The notes under the pieces: model-generated
Told to the model about the DNA's origin: nothing
The model's database searches: none
What the model saw: the letters and a program-made list of their open reading frames with translations, nothing else
DNA from: an uncultured Chthonomonas sp.
Lineage (GTDB): Bacteria; Armatimonadota; Chthonomonadetes; Chthonomonadales; Chthonomonadaceae
Assembly: GCA_903859705.1 (NCBI GenBank)
Contig: CAIONQ010000147.1
Coordinates: 1 to 44,547 of the forward strand
Reading direction: 5' to 3'
DNA length: 44,547 nucleotides
Shown: in pieces, positions 15,873-25,600 of the stretch
Position numbering within the stretch: position 1 is the first letter of the stretch
How the letters are laid out: every line of letters starts with the position of its first letter
Position numbers and translations under genes: made by a program

Positions 15873-17084
15873 ATGAATACACACTTTATAACCACAATTA
15901 GGAACAGATGCCTGGTTTCTTTACCATGGGGTAATGCGGCTGGCCTTGCGTGTTTTTCGATGGCAGGCTTGATGGCAGGTTTGCTCACAATCCCAGCTGG
16001 CGCACCGGCACAGGTGGTTCAACCACCCACAGAACAAACCCGCCGAGATAATGGCCCTGCTGGCCGCGCACCGGGTCCTCGTGGCCGTGCTCAGGGAATT
16101 ATTCAACAGCGCCGCAACATCTTAACACAAGAAATGAAGCAGGCGCGAGAGCTGCTGAGACTCATGCTGAAACCCAGCGTATCCTACATTGCCACGCAGG
16201 AAACGGTGCTGCAAAACAGCCGCGGCGTTAACTCGTTGCAACAGGTAGAGGGTGATAGCCGTGGGTACGTACGCATTCAATTTACTTCGCCAGATAAAGT
16301 TGCCGGCGATGTGATGATTATTGGGCCACAGAGCTTCTATAGCTATCACAGAGCCCGTAACCAGGTTGAGGTTGCCCTGTGGCCAACGGAATGGAACGAT
16401 GAAGGCAAGCGCATGTTTGCCAACTTGCTTTCCGGTGCGGTTTCTGCAAAGCTGGTTGGTACCGAAACAGTGGCTGGCAGAGCCGCAGGTATTGTGGAGC
16501 TTTCAGTAGTGAATGCTGCCGGTGTGCCGCAAAGAGTACTGCGCCGATTGTGGATAGATCAGCAAACGGGCATACTGCTGCGCATTCAAAAATCCAACAA
16601 TCGCGGGCAAATAACCTCTACCACTGGCGTAACAAGCATTCAGGTTAACCCTGCAATTCCAATCACCCAGGCGGAGTTTCGGCCGGTATTCCCCGGTGCG
16701 GCTCTTAGCCCACTATTCCCAGATCCACAATTCAAAACGGTGCAGGAGGCGCAGGGAAAACTTCCGTTTCAGCCGGTTGAACCCAACTCTGCGGCGCTAC
16801 CCATGGGGTTCCGGCTGGAAGGCGTGTGGGTATTCGGGCCAGATAGGGTGCACCCCAATCAGCGCAGCGTGCTGCTTAAGTACACGGATGGCGTTACAAC
16901 TTTTTGCCTTTACGAAAGGGTAGTACCCCCCGCCAAGCAGGAGATAAACCGGCCACGGGCCGCGCAGTTTGCAGCCAACCAGCAAACGTGGCGCTTTGGC
17001 TTCGGCAATGCAGAGCTAATAGTGCACTACATTGGTCACCTCTCGAGAGACCAGGCAACCAGCATTTATGATGCGATGCACTAA
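15873..17084 (+). CDS. RseB/MucB-like periplasmic regulator (LolA-type fold)
   Basis: The start is taken at ATG 15873, giving 403 aa with a long N-region and signal peptide ending near PAGAPAQ; an in-frame ATG at 15825 is possible and neither has a strong Shine-Dalgarno. A Pro/Arg/Gly-rich linker follows, then a LolA-like sheet domain (about 105-265: SYIATQETVLQNSRG, RVLRRLWIDQQTGILLRIQKS) and a C-terminal domain from about 310 that resembles MucB/RseB C-terminal regions (LPMGFRLEGVWVFG). RseB senses lipoprotein or LPS intermediates and shields the anti-sigma factor from proteolysis. Position directly after sigma and anti-sigma supports this role. Similarity is by pattern, so moderate confidence. 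Confidence 0.78.
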   Translation: MNTHFITTIRNRCLVSLPWGNAAGLACFSMAGLMAGLLTIPAGAPAQVVQPPTEQTRRDNGPAGRAPGPRGRAQGIIQQRRNILTQEMKQARELLRLMLKPSVSYIATQETVLQNSRGVNSLQQVEGDSRGYVRIQFTSPDKVAGDVMIIGPQSFYSYHRARNQVEVALWPTEWNDEGKRMFANLLSGAVSAKLVGTETVAGRAAGIVELSVVNAAGVPQRVLRRLWIDQQTGILLRIQKSNNRGQITSTTGVTSIQVNPAIPITQAEFRPVFPGAALSPLFPDPQFKTVQEAQGKLPFQPVEPNSAALPMGFRLEGVWVFGPDRVHPNQRSVLLKYTDGVTTFCLYERVVPPAKQEINRPRAAQFAANQQTWRFGFGNAELIVHYIGHLSRDQATSIYDAMH

Positions 17085-17101
17085 TCTGCCGTTTTGAATT
17101 G

Positions 17102-17144
17102 CGCCCTCGCCCACCAGAGAAATAGCGGTAGCCGAGGGCGTTTT
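17102..17144 (+). terminator. Terminator after the sigma/anti-sigma/RseB operon
   Basis: An 8-bp GC-rich stem (17102-17109 with 17133-17140) followed by TTTT. It lies between convergent genes and may also serve the minus-strand glycosidase. Confidence 0.6.
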
Positions 17145-17153
17145 AATGTGTTG

Positions 17154-19490
17154 CTATCTCTGAGAACCAGATGGTTTCTGAACAATGCTATGGGCTGGCA
17201 CCGAGGTACCGGCAGTCTCCACCACATCATTCCCATGGTTGTATAGAGTGAGCATGCCCAATGTATCTACCGAAGTAAACACACCCTGCCCACTTGCAGC
17301 CAGCATGGTATGCGTGGCTTTGCCAATACGAGGATCTGCCAGCAGTGTGGATATTATCAGCTTTCCGTAATCCGGGCTTAGTGCGCTGCCTTCAAACTGC
17401 ACTACGCGGCCCTTTCCACTACTGCCAGTAAGTAACGCCTCGTTGGGAGCTCCATCCCCCTCCACCGTTTGCAGGTGGCCAATGCTGTTTGCATAAAATA
17501 GAATGCCACCTGCATGTACCCAGTCTCTTATCCTATTCCAGGTAGCAGCTTCGGCAGTGGTTCCCTGCATAAGTATCAACGCCTTAACACGGGAAAGGCC
17601 GCCATCCCTGATCTGACCATCGCTCAGGTAGTCAAAATCCAGGGCAGAACGCAAAGACTGAACATAGCGCAGAAAGTCGTTGCCATGCAACAAAATGTCT
17701 GTTTCGGGGTAGTAAACTGCCGCCTCTACAATAGGAGTGTGTTGAACAAAGGCGGCTCCTGATTTTACAAAATAGTCCCTGGCTTCGGCCGATGCAAACA
17801 GATTAGGGTAGTAATAGTGCAGGCCTTTTGCCCCAGAAGTGGAGGCGTTGAAAACGCGGCCAACTACGCCGGGCGCATTCACCTCACCGGCTGGCTCAAA
17901 GCTAAAGTACGCGCCATACTGCCTTCCTGCCGATGCCACCCAGCGGGTTAGAGAGAAGTTTGCACGCTCATCGCTGCCTTCGTTGGTAATGCGTACGCCG
18001 CCATGCACCTCGGCCGCAATTTTGCACTGCTCCCCAAAGTCAGATCCGTGTTCTGCCGGCGCATGCCCTCCGGTACACAGGTAGATATCCCCGGTAGGGA
18101 AGTTCTTCCGGGTTTCATGCATCCAGAAGCGTGCCCAGGAGGTCATGGAGCCGATATACCAGCTGCATTCATCCAACCAGGCTCTATCGGAAGGAGCATC
18201 TTTGCGCTGAAATGGCACCGCCTCTTCCGCGCTAGCTGGCGCGCTAGCGCCCCATGCTCCACTCAGCGCCGCATAGGTTGGGTACTTAGCTTTGAGCCAT
18301 CGGCGAAAGTCTTTTACGGCCAGCGGATCTCCGGCCCACATGCCCGCATGTGTGTGGTAGTTGCCATGGATATCAGCAGTCCAATCGTTTCCGCTGGCCG
18401 GGTAGATGGCCTCCCCATAGTTACCGGTAATCCCAAGCAGGATGCTTTCTATAACCCCTGTACCCTTATAGTGATCACAGAATGCCTTTAAGAACCGTGC
18501 AACATGGCCCCTTAGCACGGGATTCCAGAGCGATTGCACATCCGATTCTTGCCCGTGCTCCAGGCAAACATATCCCTGGCTTCCAGGCTTCTTGTAGTAC
18601 CAGTCTGGCAGGCTATATGGTGAGCCAATAATCAAGAACGGAACCCATTTTATATGGTGCTTTTTGTAAAGCTCTACAAACCTATCGTACACAGCCCAGT
18701 TGTACTTGCCGGGTCCAGGCTCGCACAAGTTCCAACGCACATAACCTTCGTGGCTGGTAACTCCCAGCGATTTGAGCGCAGGTATGCTGGATTCCAGGGC
18801 ATGAGCCTGCGGTGCCGCATCGGCTATTTTTGCAGGATCAAACCCACCGACTATAAACTGCCCACCTGTGCCTATGCGCACAAGTGGCTTTACATCTATG
18901 GCCTCCACCTTATCTGCAGCGGCCCAATCAGCAGGCTTTTGCGCCAGCAATTGAACTGAGCGCACAGCAAGGGCTCCGCCCGAGATTCGAAAGTCTGCTC
19001 CCAGATTCTGCCGATGGCGAAAAGCGGGCTTATTGAGCTGAAAGATGGCGGTTTTCCAGCGCATAGCTCCAAATAGGGCACCGCCTGCTTGATCTTCTGC
19101 CGCCCTAAATTTATCCCCTAATTCCTCACCAAAGGCGCTATCGTACTGGCATTGCATGCCTACACCAAGGCCGCCATCAAAGTACTCTACCCGTAGAAAG
19201 CGCGGGCCAGCCATAGGGGCGGTGGTGGTGAGTGTGAGGGCAAAGTACTGGTAACCAGAGTTTGTTCCTGGTTTGTTAACAATAGCCTTAGAGCCGCCGC
19301 GTTCCGCAATTTCTGTAACGCCATCGGCACCATCCAGAAGGCGAATTCCAGATTCGGTAACTCCATTGGGGCCAGTTTGCAGGGCTGCTGTTGCCGTTTG
19401 TGTGGCATTAGCTGTTGAACAAATGAGAACAGAATATACGGCAGCCAGGCAGACAGCCAGTGCTACAGACACTCGTACAAGGCACCTCAT
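17154..19490 (-). CDS. Secreted glycoside hydrolase of the GH-A/GH42 beta-galactosidase-like type, 778 aa
   Basis: ATG 19490 with an almost ideal GGAGGTGA Shine-Dalgarno. A signal peptide (about 1-29) precedes a beta-sandwich-like N-terminal domain (about 35-210). The central TIM-barrel region carries LGVTSHEGYVRWNLCEPG (GH42/GH14-like substrate loop), then ITGNYGEAIYP, with Glu as the likely acid/base. A candidate nucleophile lies in RITNEGSDERANF. A Rossmann-like beta-galactosidase trimerisation-type domain follows (about 590-720: RVKALILMQGTTAE, HAGGILFYANSIG). These match GH42-type or related unclassified enzymes in bacteria that degrade plant polysaccharides. Substrate is unknown. It lies downstream of the parvulin gene but behind a hairpin, so probably separate. 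Confidence 0.75.
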   Translation of the reverse strand: MRCLVRVSVALAVCLAAVYSVLICSTANATQTATAALQTGPNGVTESGIRLLDGADGVTEIAERGGSKAIVNKPGTNSGYQYFALTLTTTAPMAGPRFLRVEYFDGGLGVGMQCQYDSAFGEELGDKFRAAEDQAGGALFGAMRWKTAIFQLNKPAFRHRQNLGADFRISGGALAVRSVQLLAQKPADWAAADKVEAIDVKPLVRIGTGGQFIVGGFDPAKIADAAPQAHALESSIPALKSLGVTSHEGYVRWNLCEPGPGKYNWAVYDRFVELYKKHHIKWVPFLIIGSPYSLPDWYYKKPGSQGYVCLEHGQESDVQSLWNPVLRGHVARFLKAFCDHYKGTGVIESILLGITGNYGEAIYPASGNDWTADIHGNYHTHAGMWAGDPLAVKDFRRWLKAKYPTYAALSGAWGASAPASAEEAVPFQRKDAPSDRAWLDECSWYIGSMTSWARFWMHETRKNFPTGDIYLCTGGHAPAEHGSDFGEQCKIAAEVHGGVRITNEGSDERANFSLTRWVASAGRQYGAYFSFEPAGEVNAPGVVGRVFNASTSGAKGLHYYYPNLFASAEARDYFVKSGAAFVQHTPIVEAAVYYPETDILLHGNDFLRYVQSLRSALDFDYLSDGQIRDGGLSRVKALILMQGTTAEAATWNRIRDWVHAGGILFYANSIGHLQTVEGDGAPNEALLTGSSGKGRVVQFEGSALSPDYGKLIISTLLADPRIGKATHTMLAASGQGVFTSVDTLGMLTLYNHGNDVVETAGTSVPAHSIVQKPSGSQR

Positions 19491-19557
19491 AAATCACCTC
19501 CGCCCAATTAGGCGGCACTGCCAGCTTTTGTTACTGGCATGCATCCAGGTAAAGACA

Positions 19558-19598
19558 TGAGGCCGCTTCTCCGTACTAACACGGCGGAAGCGGCCTCA
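19558..19598 (-). terminator. Hairpin after the parvulin gene
   Basis: A 12-bp perfect stem (19558-19569 with 19587-19598) lies just downstream of the PPIase stop on the minus strand. The T run is poor, so termination may be partial and allow read-through into the glycosidase. Confidence 0.55.
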
Positions 19599-19645
19599 TA
19601 GATGAATATCGCACGATTAGCGGGCACGTGCCCGTTAGTCAGGCA

Positions 19646-20815
19646 CTAACGTGGCGGCCGCTGCCCACCAAATCCCTGCGGAGCCTGCTGCTGTGGAACC
19701 AGCTTCTGCAGGCGGTTTTCAACCTTGTTGTTCTTCTGAACAACAGTTGGCAGGAAGTTCTGAATCAATTCGGTTTCATACTTATCGAAGAACTGAGCCC
19801 GCTCCGTTGCCGGAATATCTTTGCCAGCGCGTGTAACCAGGATTATGTGATATCCCGCATCGGATTTGATGGGTTCGGTAATCACACTTGGCTTGGCTGT
19901 GAATGCACCGTTCTCAAACTCTTTGAGCATCATGCCGCGCATAAATATGCCGAGGTCTCCGCCCTTATCCTTTGAGCCAGGATCATCACTGTTTGCTTTG
20001 GCAGCATCTGCAAAAGAGATCTTTCCGCTTCGTATCTCAGCCAGAACCTGCTTTATCTTAACCTGAGCCGCGTCGTCTGCCTTCTTCTTCTCATCTGAGG
20101 AAGCGGTGGGTGCAACGTCCTTTACCGCAACCAAAATGTGGCTGGCCTGCAGAATATCTTCTGGGCCTGCGGGATGGCCCAGCTTGCGAGTGAGGTCCTT
20201 CTCTATCAGGTTCAGGATCTGGCACTGCGGGCGGAAGTTAGATTTCAGCTTATCAAGGGTGAGATTGTGCGTAGAAAGGAACTGCGCATCGGTTTGCCCC
20301 TTCGGAATGGTACCGCCATCGCGCAGGTTCTTCAGCAGTTTCCCCACTTTGTCGTCCACCTGTCGCTCGGTGGGTTGAACCTTCTCTCGGGTGGCCTCAT
20401 CATCCACTGCCATCTGCGTAAGCAACAGTTCAAGCTGCTGGCTTATCTGCTGGTTGGGATGCTGGCGCAGCTCATTGAGGGCCTCGCCCCGAGTTATGGT
20501 GAAGGTATCTTTTGGGTTTGCACCAAAGAAGGCGTCGCCAGCACGCGATCCTACGATGGATGCAATGGACTGGTTGAGCAGGGCCGGGTTTTCTACTTTG
20601 ATTTTGGCTACGAGCTGGCCCCATGTTACTTTTCGGCTGTTGCACACGCCAACAACGGCATCCTCGCCACTGCCAGCAGGCACAGAAACTGCCGCGGCAG
20701 GCTTGTGAGTGGTGCTGGCTTTAGGCTTTGTGGCCGAACCCTGCGCCATCACAGGACTCAGCGCCGCTGTACCTAACGCTGCGGCGATCAGCGCGGACAG
20801 GGGACTTCGCATCAT
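19646..20815 (-). CDS. Periplasmic parvulin-type peptidyl-prolyl isomerase (PrsA/SurA-like)
   Basis: ATG 20815 (second Met at 20812) has AGAGGAG seven bases upstream. 389 aa with a signal peptide ending near PVMAQG, a Lys/Thr/Pro-rich linker, a helical chaperone-like region (about 65-215) and a rotamase domain (about 225-335). The latter includes ILQASHILVAV, FADAAKANSDDPGSKDKGGD and GYHIILVTRA, the usual parvulin blocks. Such proteins help fold outer-membrane and secreted proteins. The C-terminus is Gln/Pro-rich. It fits a cell exporting large amounts of the SLH porins. Upstream on the minus strand is a good extended -10. Confidence 0.93.
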   Translation of the reverse strand: MMRSPLSALIAAALGTAALSPVMAQGSATKPKASTTHKPAAAVSVPAGSGEDAVVGVCNSRKVTWGQLVAKIKVENPALLNQSIASIVGSRAGDAFFGANPKDTFTITRGEALNELRQHPNQQISQQLELLLTQMAVDDEATREKVQPTERQVDDKVGKLLKNLRDGGTIPKGQTDAQFLSTHNLTLDKLKSNFRPQCQILNLIEKDLTRKLGHPAGPEDILQASHILVAVKDVAPTASSDEKKKADDAAQVKIKQVLAEIRSGKISFADAAKANSDDPGSKDKGGDLGIFMRGMMLKEFENGAFTAKPSVITEPIKSDAGYHIILVTRAGKDIPATERAQFFDKYETELIQNFLPTVVQKNNKVENRLQKLVPQQQAPQGFGGQRPPR

Positions 20816-20931
20816 ACAATAACTCCTCTCGGGGTATCCCAAAACCTCTGTGTTTCGGCCCATACGGCCGGATATCTTCGTGGTTTGAAGCGTTGCCGCC
20901 TCACAATTGTATGTGTGGCGAGCATCTGTAC

Positions 20932-20940
20932 ATTATATCA
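20932..20940 (-). promoter_or_regulatory. Extended -10 promoter for the parvulin gene
   Basis: On the minus strand TGATATAAT occupies 20940-20932, about 115 bases upstream of the ATG at 20815. The -35 is not close to consensus, which is common with an extended -10. Confidence 0.5.
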
Positions 20941-20994
20941 CCAAACAGCCGGGCACAGGTACAGTGTTGACAGTAAGTGTGCCTATTAACAGAT

Positions 20995-21023
20995 CAGGGC
21001 CCCGGCACTACGCCGGAGCCCTG
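20995..21023 (-). terminator. Hairpin terminator after gltD
   Basis: A long GC-rich stem (20995-21006 with 21012-21023, one mismatch) lies 27 bases past the gltD stop. The T run on the minus strand is weak. Confidence 0.6.
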
Positions 21024-21049
21024 TTCTATACAGCATCCACTGCAAGCAC

Positions 21050-22516
21050 TCAGGCTGAGATTACCGCCCGGGTTAATGGCAGTTCAGATTCACCGCCATT
21101 CAGGTAGAGATCCACATAGCGTGCGGCTTCTCTGCCCTCTGCAATAGCCCATACAATGAGAGACTGCCCGCGGCGCATATCGCCTGCGGCAAATACGCCC
21201 GGCACAGAGGATTCGTAGCCCGTTTCGGCTTTCACATTTCCGCGTGCATCCAGCTCAACATTCAGGTCTGCCAGCAGCCCTTCACGCTGAGGATGCAGGA
21301 AGCCCAGAGCAAGCAGAACCAGATCGGCTTCTACATCAAAAGCAGATCCGGGGACCTCTTCAAATCCGCGGCGGCCGGTGGCATCTGGCTCGGAAAGCTG
21401 AACCTTTACGGCATGTAGCGTGGTTACTTTGCCGTTTGTGCCAGAGAAGCCCTTTGTAGAGACGCTCCATTCACGGATTCCGCCCTCTTCATGGGCAGAG
21501 CCTGTGCGCAGGATCATGGGGTAAGATGGCCAGGGCATGGTGGCATCTCGTTTTTCTGGTGGCTTCGGCATAATCTCAAACTGAGATATGTTAACTGCGC
21601 CCTGCCGTATGGCAGTGCCGAGGCAGTCTGCGCCGGTATCACCACCACCAAGAATCACTACTTTTTTGCCTTCGGCAGAGATTTGTGGTTTGTGTGCATC
21701 CCAGGTGCCGGCCACCTTGCGGTTTTGCTGAGGCAGGTACTCCATTGCAAAATGAATGCCATCCAGTTCGCGTCCTGGTACGCTGAGATCTCGAGGGCGT
21801 GTGGATCCGCCGGTGAGCAGAATGGCATCAAACTGTGCCTTTAGTTCATCGGCCGTGATGTCAACGCCAACATTTACGGAAGTTCGAAAGACAATTCCCT
21901 CTTCTTCCATCTGCTTAACACGCCTATCCAGCACCCACTTTTCCATCTTAAAATCTGGGATGCCAAAGCGCATCAGCCCACCTACGGCGGAGTCTCGCTC
22001 AAAAACGGTCACCGTGTGGCCGGCCCTGTTCAGCTGTTGAGCGGCGGCCATACCAGCTGGCCCGGAACCAACAACGGCCACGGTTTTACCTGTACGGTTG
22101 GTTGGCGGTTCTGGCTTAATCCAGCCCTTTTCCCAGCCCTGCATGGCCAGGCTCTCTTCAACCCGGCGAATCGCTACAGGATCCTGGTTAATGCCAAGCA
22201 CGCATGCCGCCTCGCAAGGGGCGGGGCACAGCTTGCCCGTAAACTCTGGGAAGTTGTTTGTTGCGTGCAGTTCGGCCAGTGCGGCTTCATCCCGTTTGCG
22301 GTAAACAAGGTCATTCCAATCAGGAATGATGTTTCCCAGCGGGCAGCCCTGGTGGCAGAACGGGATACCGCAATCCATACAGCGTGAGGCCTGTACTATA
22401 AGACGTTCTTTCGAAAACTCGGTGTAAACTTCAACCCAGTCGTGCTTGCGCTCTTCAACGGAGCGTCGCTCCGGCAGTTCGCGCCCATGTTTTAAGAATC
22501 CCTGTGGATCCGCCAT
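21050..22516 (-). CDS. gltD: Glutamate synthase small subunit GltD
   Basis: Start taken at ATG 22516 (MADPQGFLKHGREL), 488 aa, matching the family; a Met eleven codons earlier lacks a Shine-Dalgarno. N-terminal cysteines for two [4Fe-4S] clusters: RCMDCGIPFCHQGCPLGN and LCPAPCEAACVLG. An FAD-binding GSGPAGMAAA and an NADPH-binding ILGGGDTGADCLG follow. The protein passes electrons from NAD(P)H to GltB to make glutamate from 2-oxoglutarate and glutamine. It is downstream of gltB with an 89-base gap, so one operon. Confidence 0.97.
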   Translation of the reverse strand: MADPQGFLKHGRELPERRSVEERKHDWVEVYTEFSKERLIVQASRCMDCGIPFCHQGCPLGNIIPDWNDLVYRKRDEAALAELHATNNFPEFTGKLCPAPCEAACVLGINQDPVAIRRVEESLAMQGWEKGWIKPEPPTNRTGKTVAVVGSGPAGMAAAQQLNRAGHTVTVFERDSAVGGLMRFGIPDFKMEKWVLDRRVKQMEEEGIVFRTSVNVGVDITADELKAQFDAILLTGGSTRPRDLSVPGRELDGIHFAMEYLPQQNRKVAGTWDAHKPQISAEGKKVVILGGGDTGADCLGTAIRQGAVNISQFEIMPKPPEKRDATMPWPSYPMILRTGSAHEEGGIREWSVSTKGFSGTNGKVTTLHAVKVQLSEPDATGRRGFEEVPGSAFDVEADLVLLALGFLHPQREGLLADLNVELDARGNVKAETGYESSVPGVFAAGDMRRGQSLIVWAIAEGREAARYVDLYLNGGESELPLTRAVISA

Positions 22517-22605
22517 CTGGTTAACTTCCCTGGTAATGGCTCTTAGCATGCGTTGGTTGCACGCAAGAGTAAATGAATTGCTCTGCCTTGCGGCCGGGCC
22601 GTTTG

Positions 22606-25600
22606 CTACACTGTGGCCGCTTCGGCCAATTTCTTCTCCTGAGCTCTTCGATACTCAAGCGAAACCACTTTTATAAATCCGGGCAATGCGGCGTTCCAGT
22701 CGTTAAGAATCTCAGCGGCCCTTGCAGAGCCTGTGAGTTCGTAATGCCTGGTTACGAGTGCATGCACCTTGTTAATGTCTGCAGCTTCCTGTAGTGGTTC
22801 AAGCAACGTAAGGCCGCCATTTCGGTTGCATCTGCCGGCAAAGTTGCCGGCCACATCCCACACATAGGCTTCGCCGCCGCTCATGCCTGCAGCAAAGTTG
22901 CGGCCTGTTTCACCCAGAACTACCACCACGCCACCCGTCATGTATTCGCAGCCGTGATCGCCGGTGCCTTCCACAACGGCGGTAGCGCCGGAGTTGCGTA
23001 CTGCAAAGCGCTCGCCAACCACACCATTGAGGTACACCTGCCCACCGGTTGCGCCATAAAGCAGGGTGTTGCCTGCGATTATGTTGGCGGCCGGATTGTA
23101 AGCTGGGTGCGAGGTTTTTGGCGGGTAAACCACAATTTTGCCACCACTAAGGCCTTTGCCCAGATAATCGTTTGAATCGCCTTCCAGCGTTATAGTGATA
23201 CCGCTGGAAAGGAATGCGCCAAGCGATTGCCCTGCAGAGCCTTTGAGGTTTATGGAGATGGTATCTTCTGGCAGCCCTTCGGCGCCGAATCGCCTTGCCA
23301 CTTCGCCACTGAGCATGGTGCCTGCTGTGCGATCTCGGTTGAAGATATCGAGAGTGATCTTAACTGATCCCTCCCCTGCAAGCGCACTCTGAGAGAGCTC
23401 GATTAGCTTGTGATCCAGAATGGTGCTAAGGCCATGATCCTGCGCCACTTTGCAGCGGGTTGCAATGGTATCTGGCACACCGGGCGCGCTCAGGATGGGG
23501 GAAAGGTCCAGGCCCTGCGTTTTGTAGTGCGTGATAGCGCGGTTGGTTTCCAGCATATCTATGCGGCCAATCATCTCATCCATCTCGCGGAAGCCCAGTT
23601 CTGCCATAATCTCCCGAACTTCCTGTGCCAGGAAGAAGAAGAAGGCAACCACATTCTCTGGCTGGCCGGCAAAACGTTTGCGCAGCACCGGATCCTGAGT
23701 TGCAATGCCAACTGGGCAGGTGTTGAGGTGGCAAACGCGCATCATGATACAGCCCATTGCAATGAGCGGAGCGGTAGAGAAGCCGAACTCTTCTGCGCCA
23801 AGCAGGGCGGCGATGGCCACATCGCGGCCAGTTTTAAGCTGTCCATCTGTTTGAACTCGAATGCGCCCGCGCAGGTCGTTCTTAACCAGCACCTGCTGCG
23901 TTTCGGCAAGGCCCATTTCCCACGGAATACCGGCATGCTTGATGCTGGAGAGTGGGGATGCGCCCGTGCCGCCATCGTATCCGCTGATTAGCACATGATC
24001 GGCATGTGCTTTGGATACACCCGCTGCCACGGTTCCAACGCCCACTTCAGAGACCAGTTTTACGGAGATCCGCGCCTGAGAGTTGATGTTCTTGAGATCA
24101 AATATCAGTTGTGCCAGGTCTTCAATGCTGTAGATATCGTGATGAGGCGGTGGCGAAATCAACGTGACTCCGGGTGTGGAGTGGCGAATGCGGCCGATAT
24201 ACTCATCTACCTTATGGCCAGGCAGTTCGCCGCCCTCACCAGGCTTTGCACCCTGTGCCATTTTAATCTGCAGCTCATCTGCATTTACCAGGTAGTGCGC
24301 AGTTACGCCGAATCGTGCGGAAGCTATCTGCTTAATTGCGCTTCGGCGAGAGTCGCCATTTGCATCTGGCACATAGCGAACGGGGTCTTCCCCGCCCTCG
24401 CCAGTATTGCTTTTAGCACCCATGCGGTTCATCGCAATGGCCAGTGTTTCGTGAGATTCACGGCTGATGGAACCAAGGCTCATTGCGCCGGTAACAAACC
24501 GCTTCACAATGTTGGTTGCAGGCTCCACTTCCTCAATTGGAATGGGTGTGCCACCTTTAAAGGCGAGCAGGCCACGGATTGTTCCCAGGCCCTCGCTCAC
24601 ATCGTTTGCTGCCGCCGTAAACTTCTTGAAGGTGGAGTAATCGTTGGCGCGCACCGCCTGTTGCAGTTTAGAAACTGTCTCCGGATTGTATGCATGATGC
24701 TCGCCGAATCTACGCCACTGATACTGGCCACCGGTTTCAAGATCGAGCGATTCTGCTATATGCTCCGAAGGGTACGCATCGTGGTGCCGGGCGAGGGTCT
24801 CTTTCTGGATTACATCCAGCCCTATGCCACCAAGGCGGGAAGGCGTGCCGGTAAAGTACTCCTGAACCATGGCTTTATCCAGGCCAATGGCTTCGAAGAT
24901 CTGTGCACCCCGGTAAGATTGCAGGGTAGAGATACCCATCTTGGCAAAGGTTTTAAGCAGGCCCTTATTTATGCCTTTAATGTAGTGGTATTTCGCCTCA
25001 TCCACTGGCAAATTGGTGGGCAGTACTCCGGATCGGCACAACTCAACAATGGTTTCGAATGCCAGGTAGGGGTTAATGGCGCTGGCACCATAACCAATAA
25101 GCAGCGCAAAATGCATCACTTCGCGCGCTTCGCCAGATTCCACAATCAGGCCAACCTGCGTTCTGGTACCTTCGCGCACCAAATGATGGTGAACGGCAGA
25201 TGTTGCCAGCAGCGCGGGGATGGGGGCATGATCGGCATCTACGCCACGATCGGATAGGATCAAGAACGATTTACCATCCGAAAATGCATCAGATGCTGCT
25301 TTGCGCAGGGCTGCAACGCCCTTCTCCAGGCCATTCGGATCGTGCACATCAAACAAGGCGGGCAGTGTAACGGCAGCAAAGTGCTCGCTCTTAAGGCTGC
25401 GCAATTTCTCCAACTCGCGGTTGGTAAGAATAGGCGTATCCAGCTTAAGCTGCCTGCAATGGAATTCGGTTTCATCCATCAGGTTGCCGTCGCGGCCGAT
25501 ATAATCCGAAAGCGACATCACCAACTCTTCCCTTATCGGGTCGATTGGTGGATTGGTAACCTGAGCAAACAGCTGCTTAAAGTAGTTATATAGGAGCTGT

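Noticed and set aside
23995-25257. A 420-codon plus-strand open frame inside gltB
   Set aside because: It is a shadow of the gltB reading frame with no family resemblance or ribosome site.
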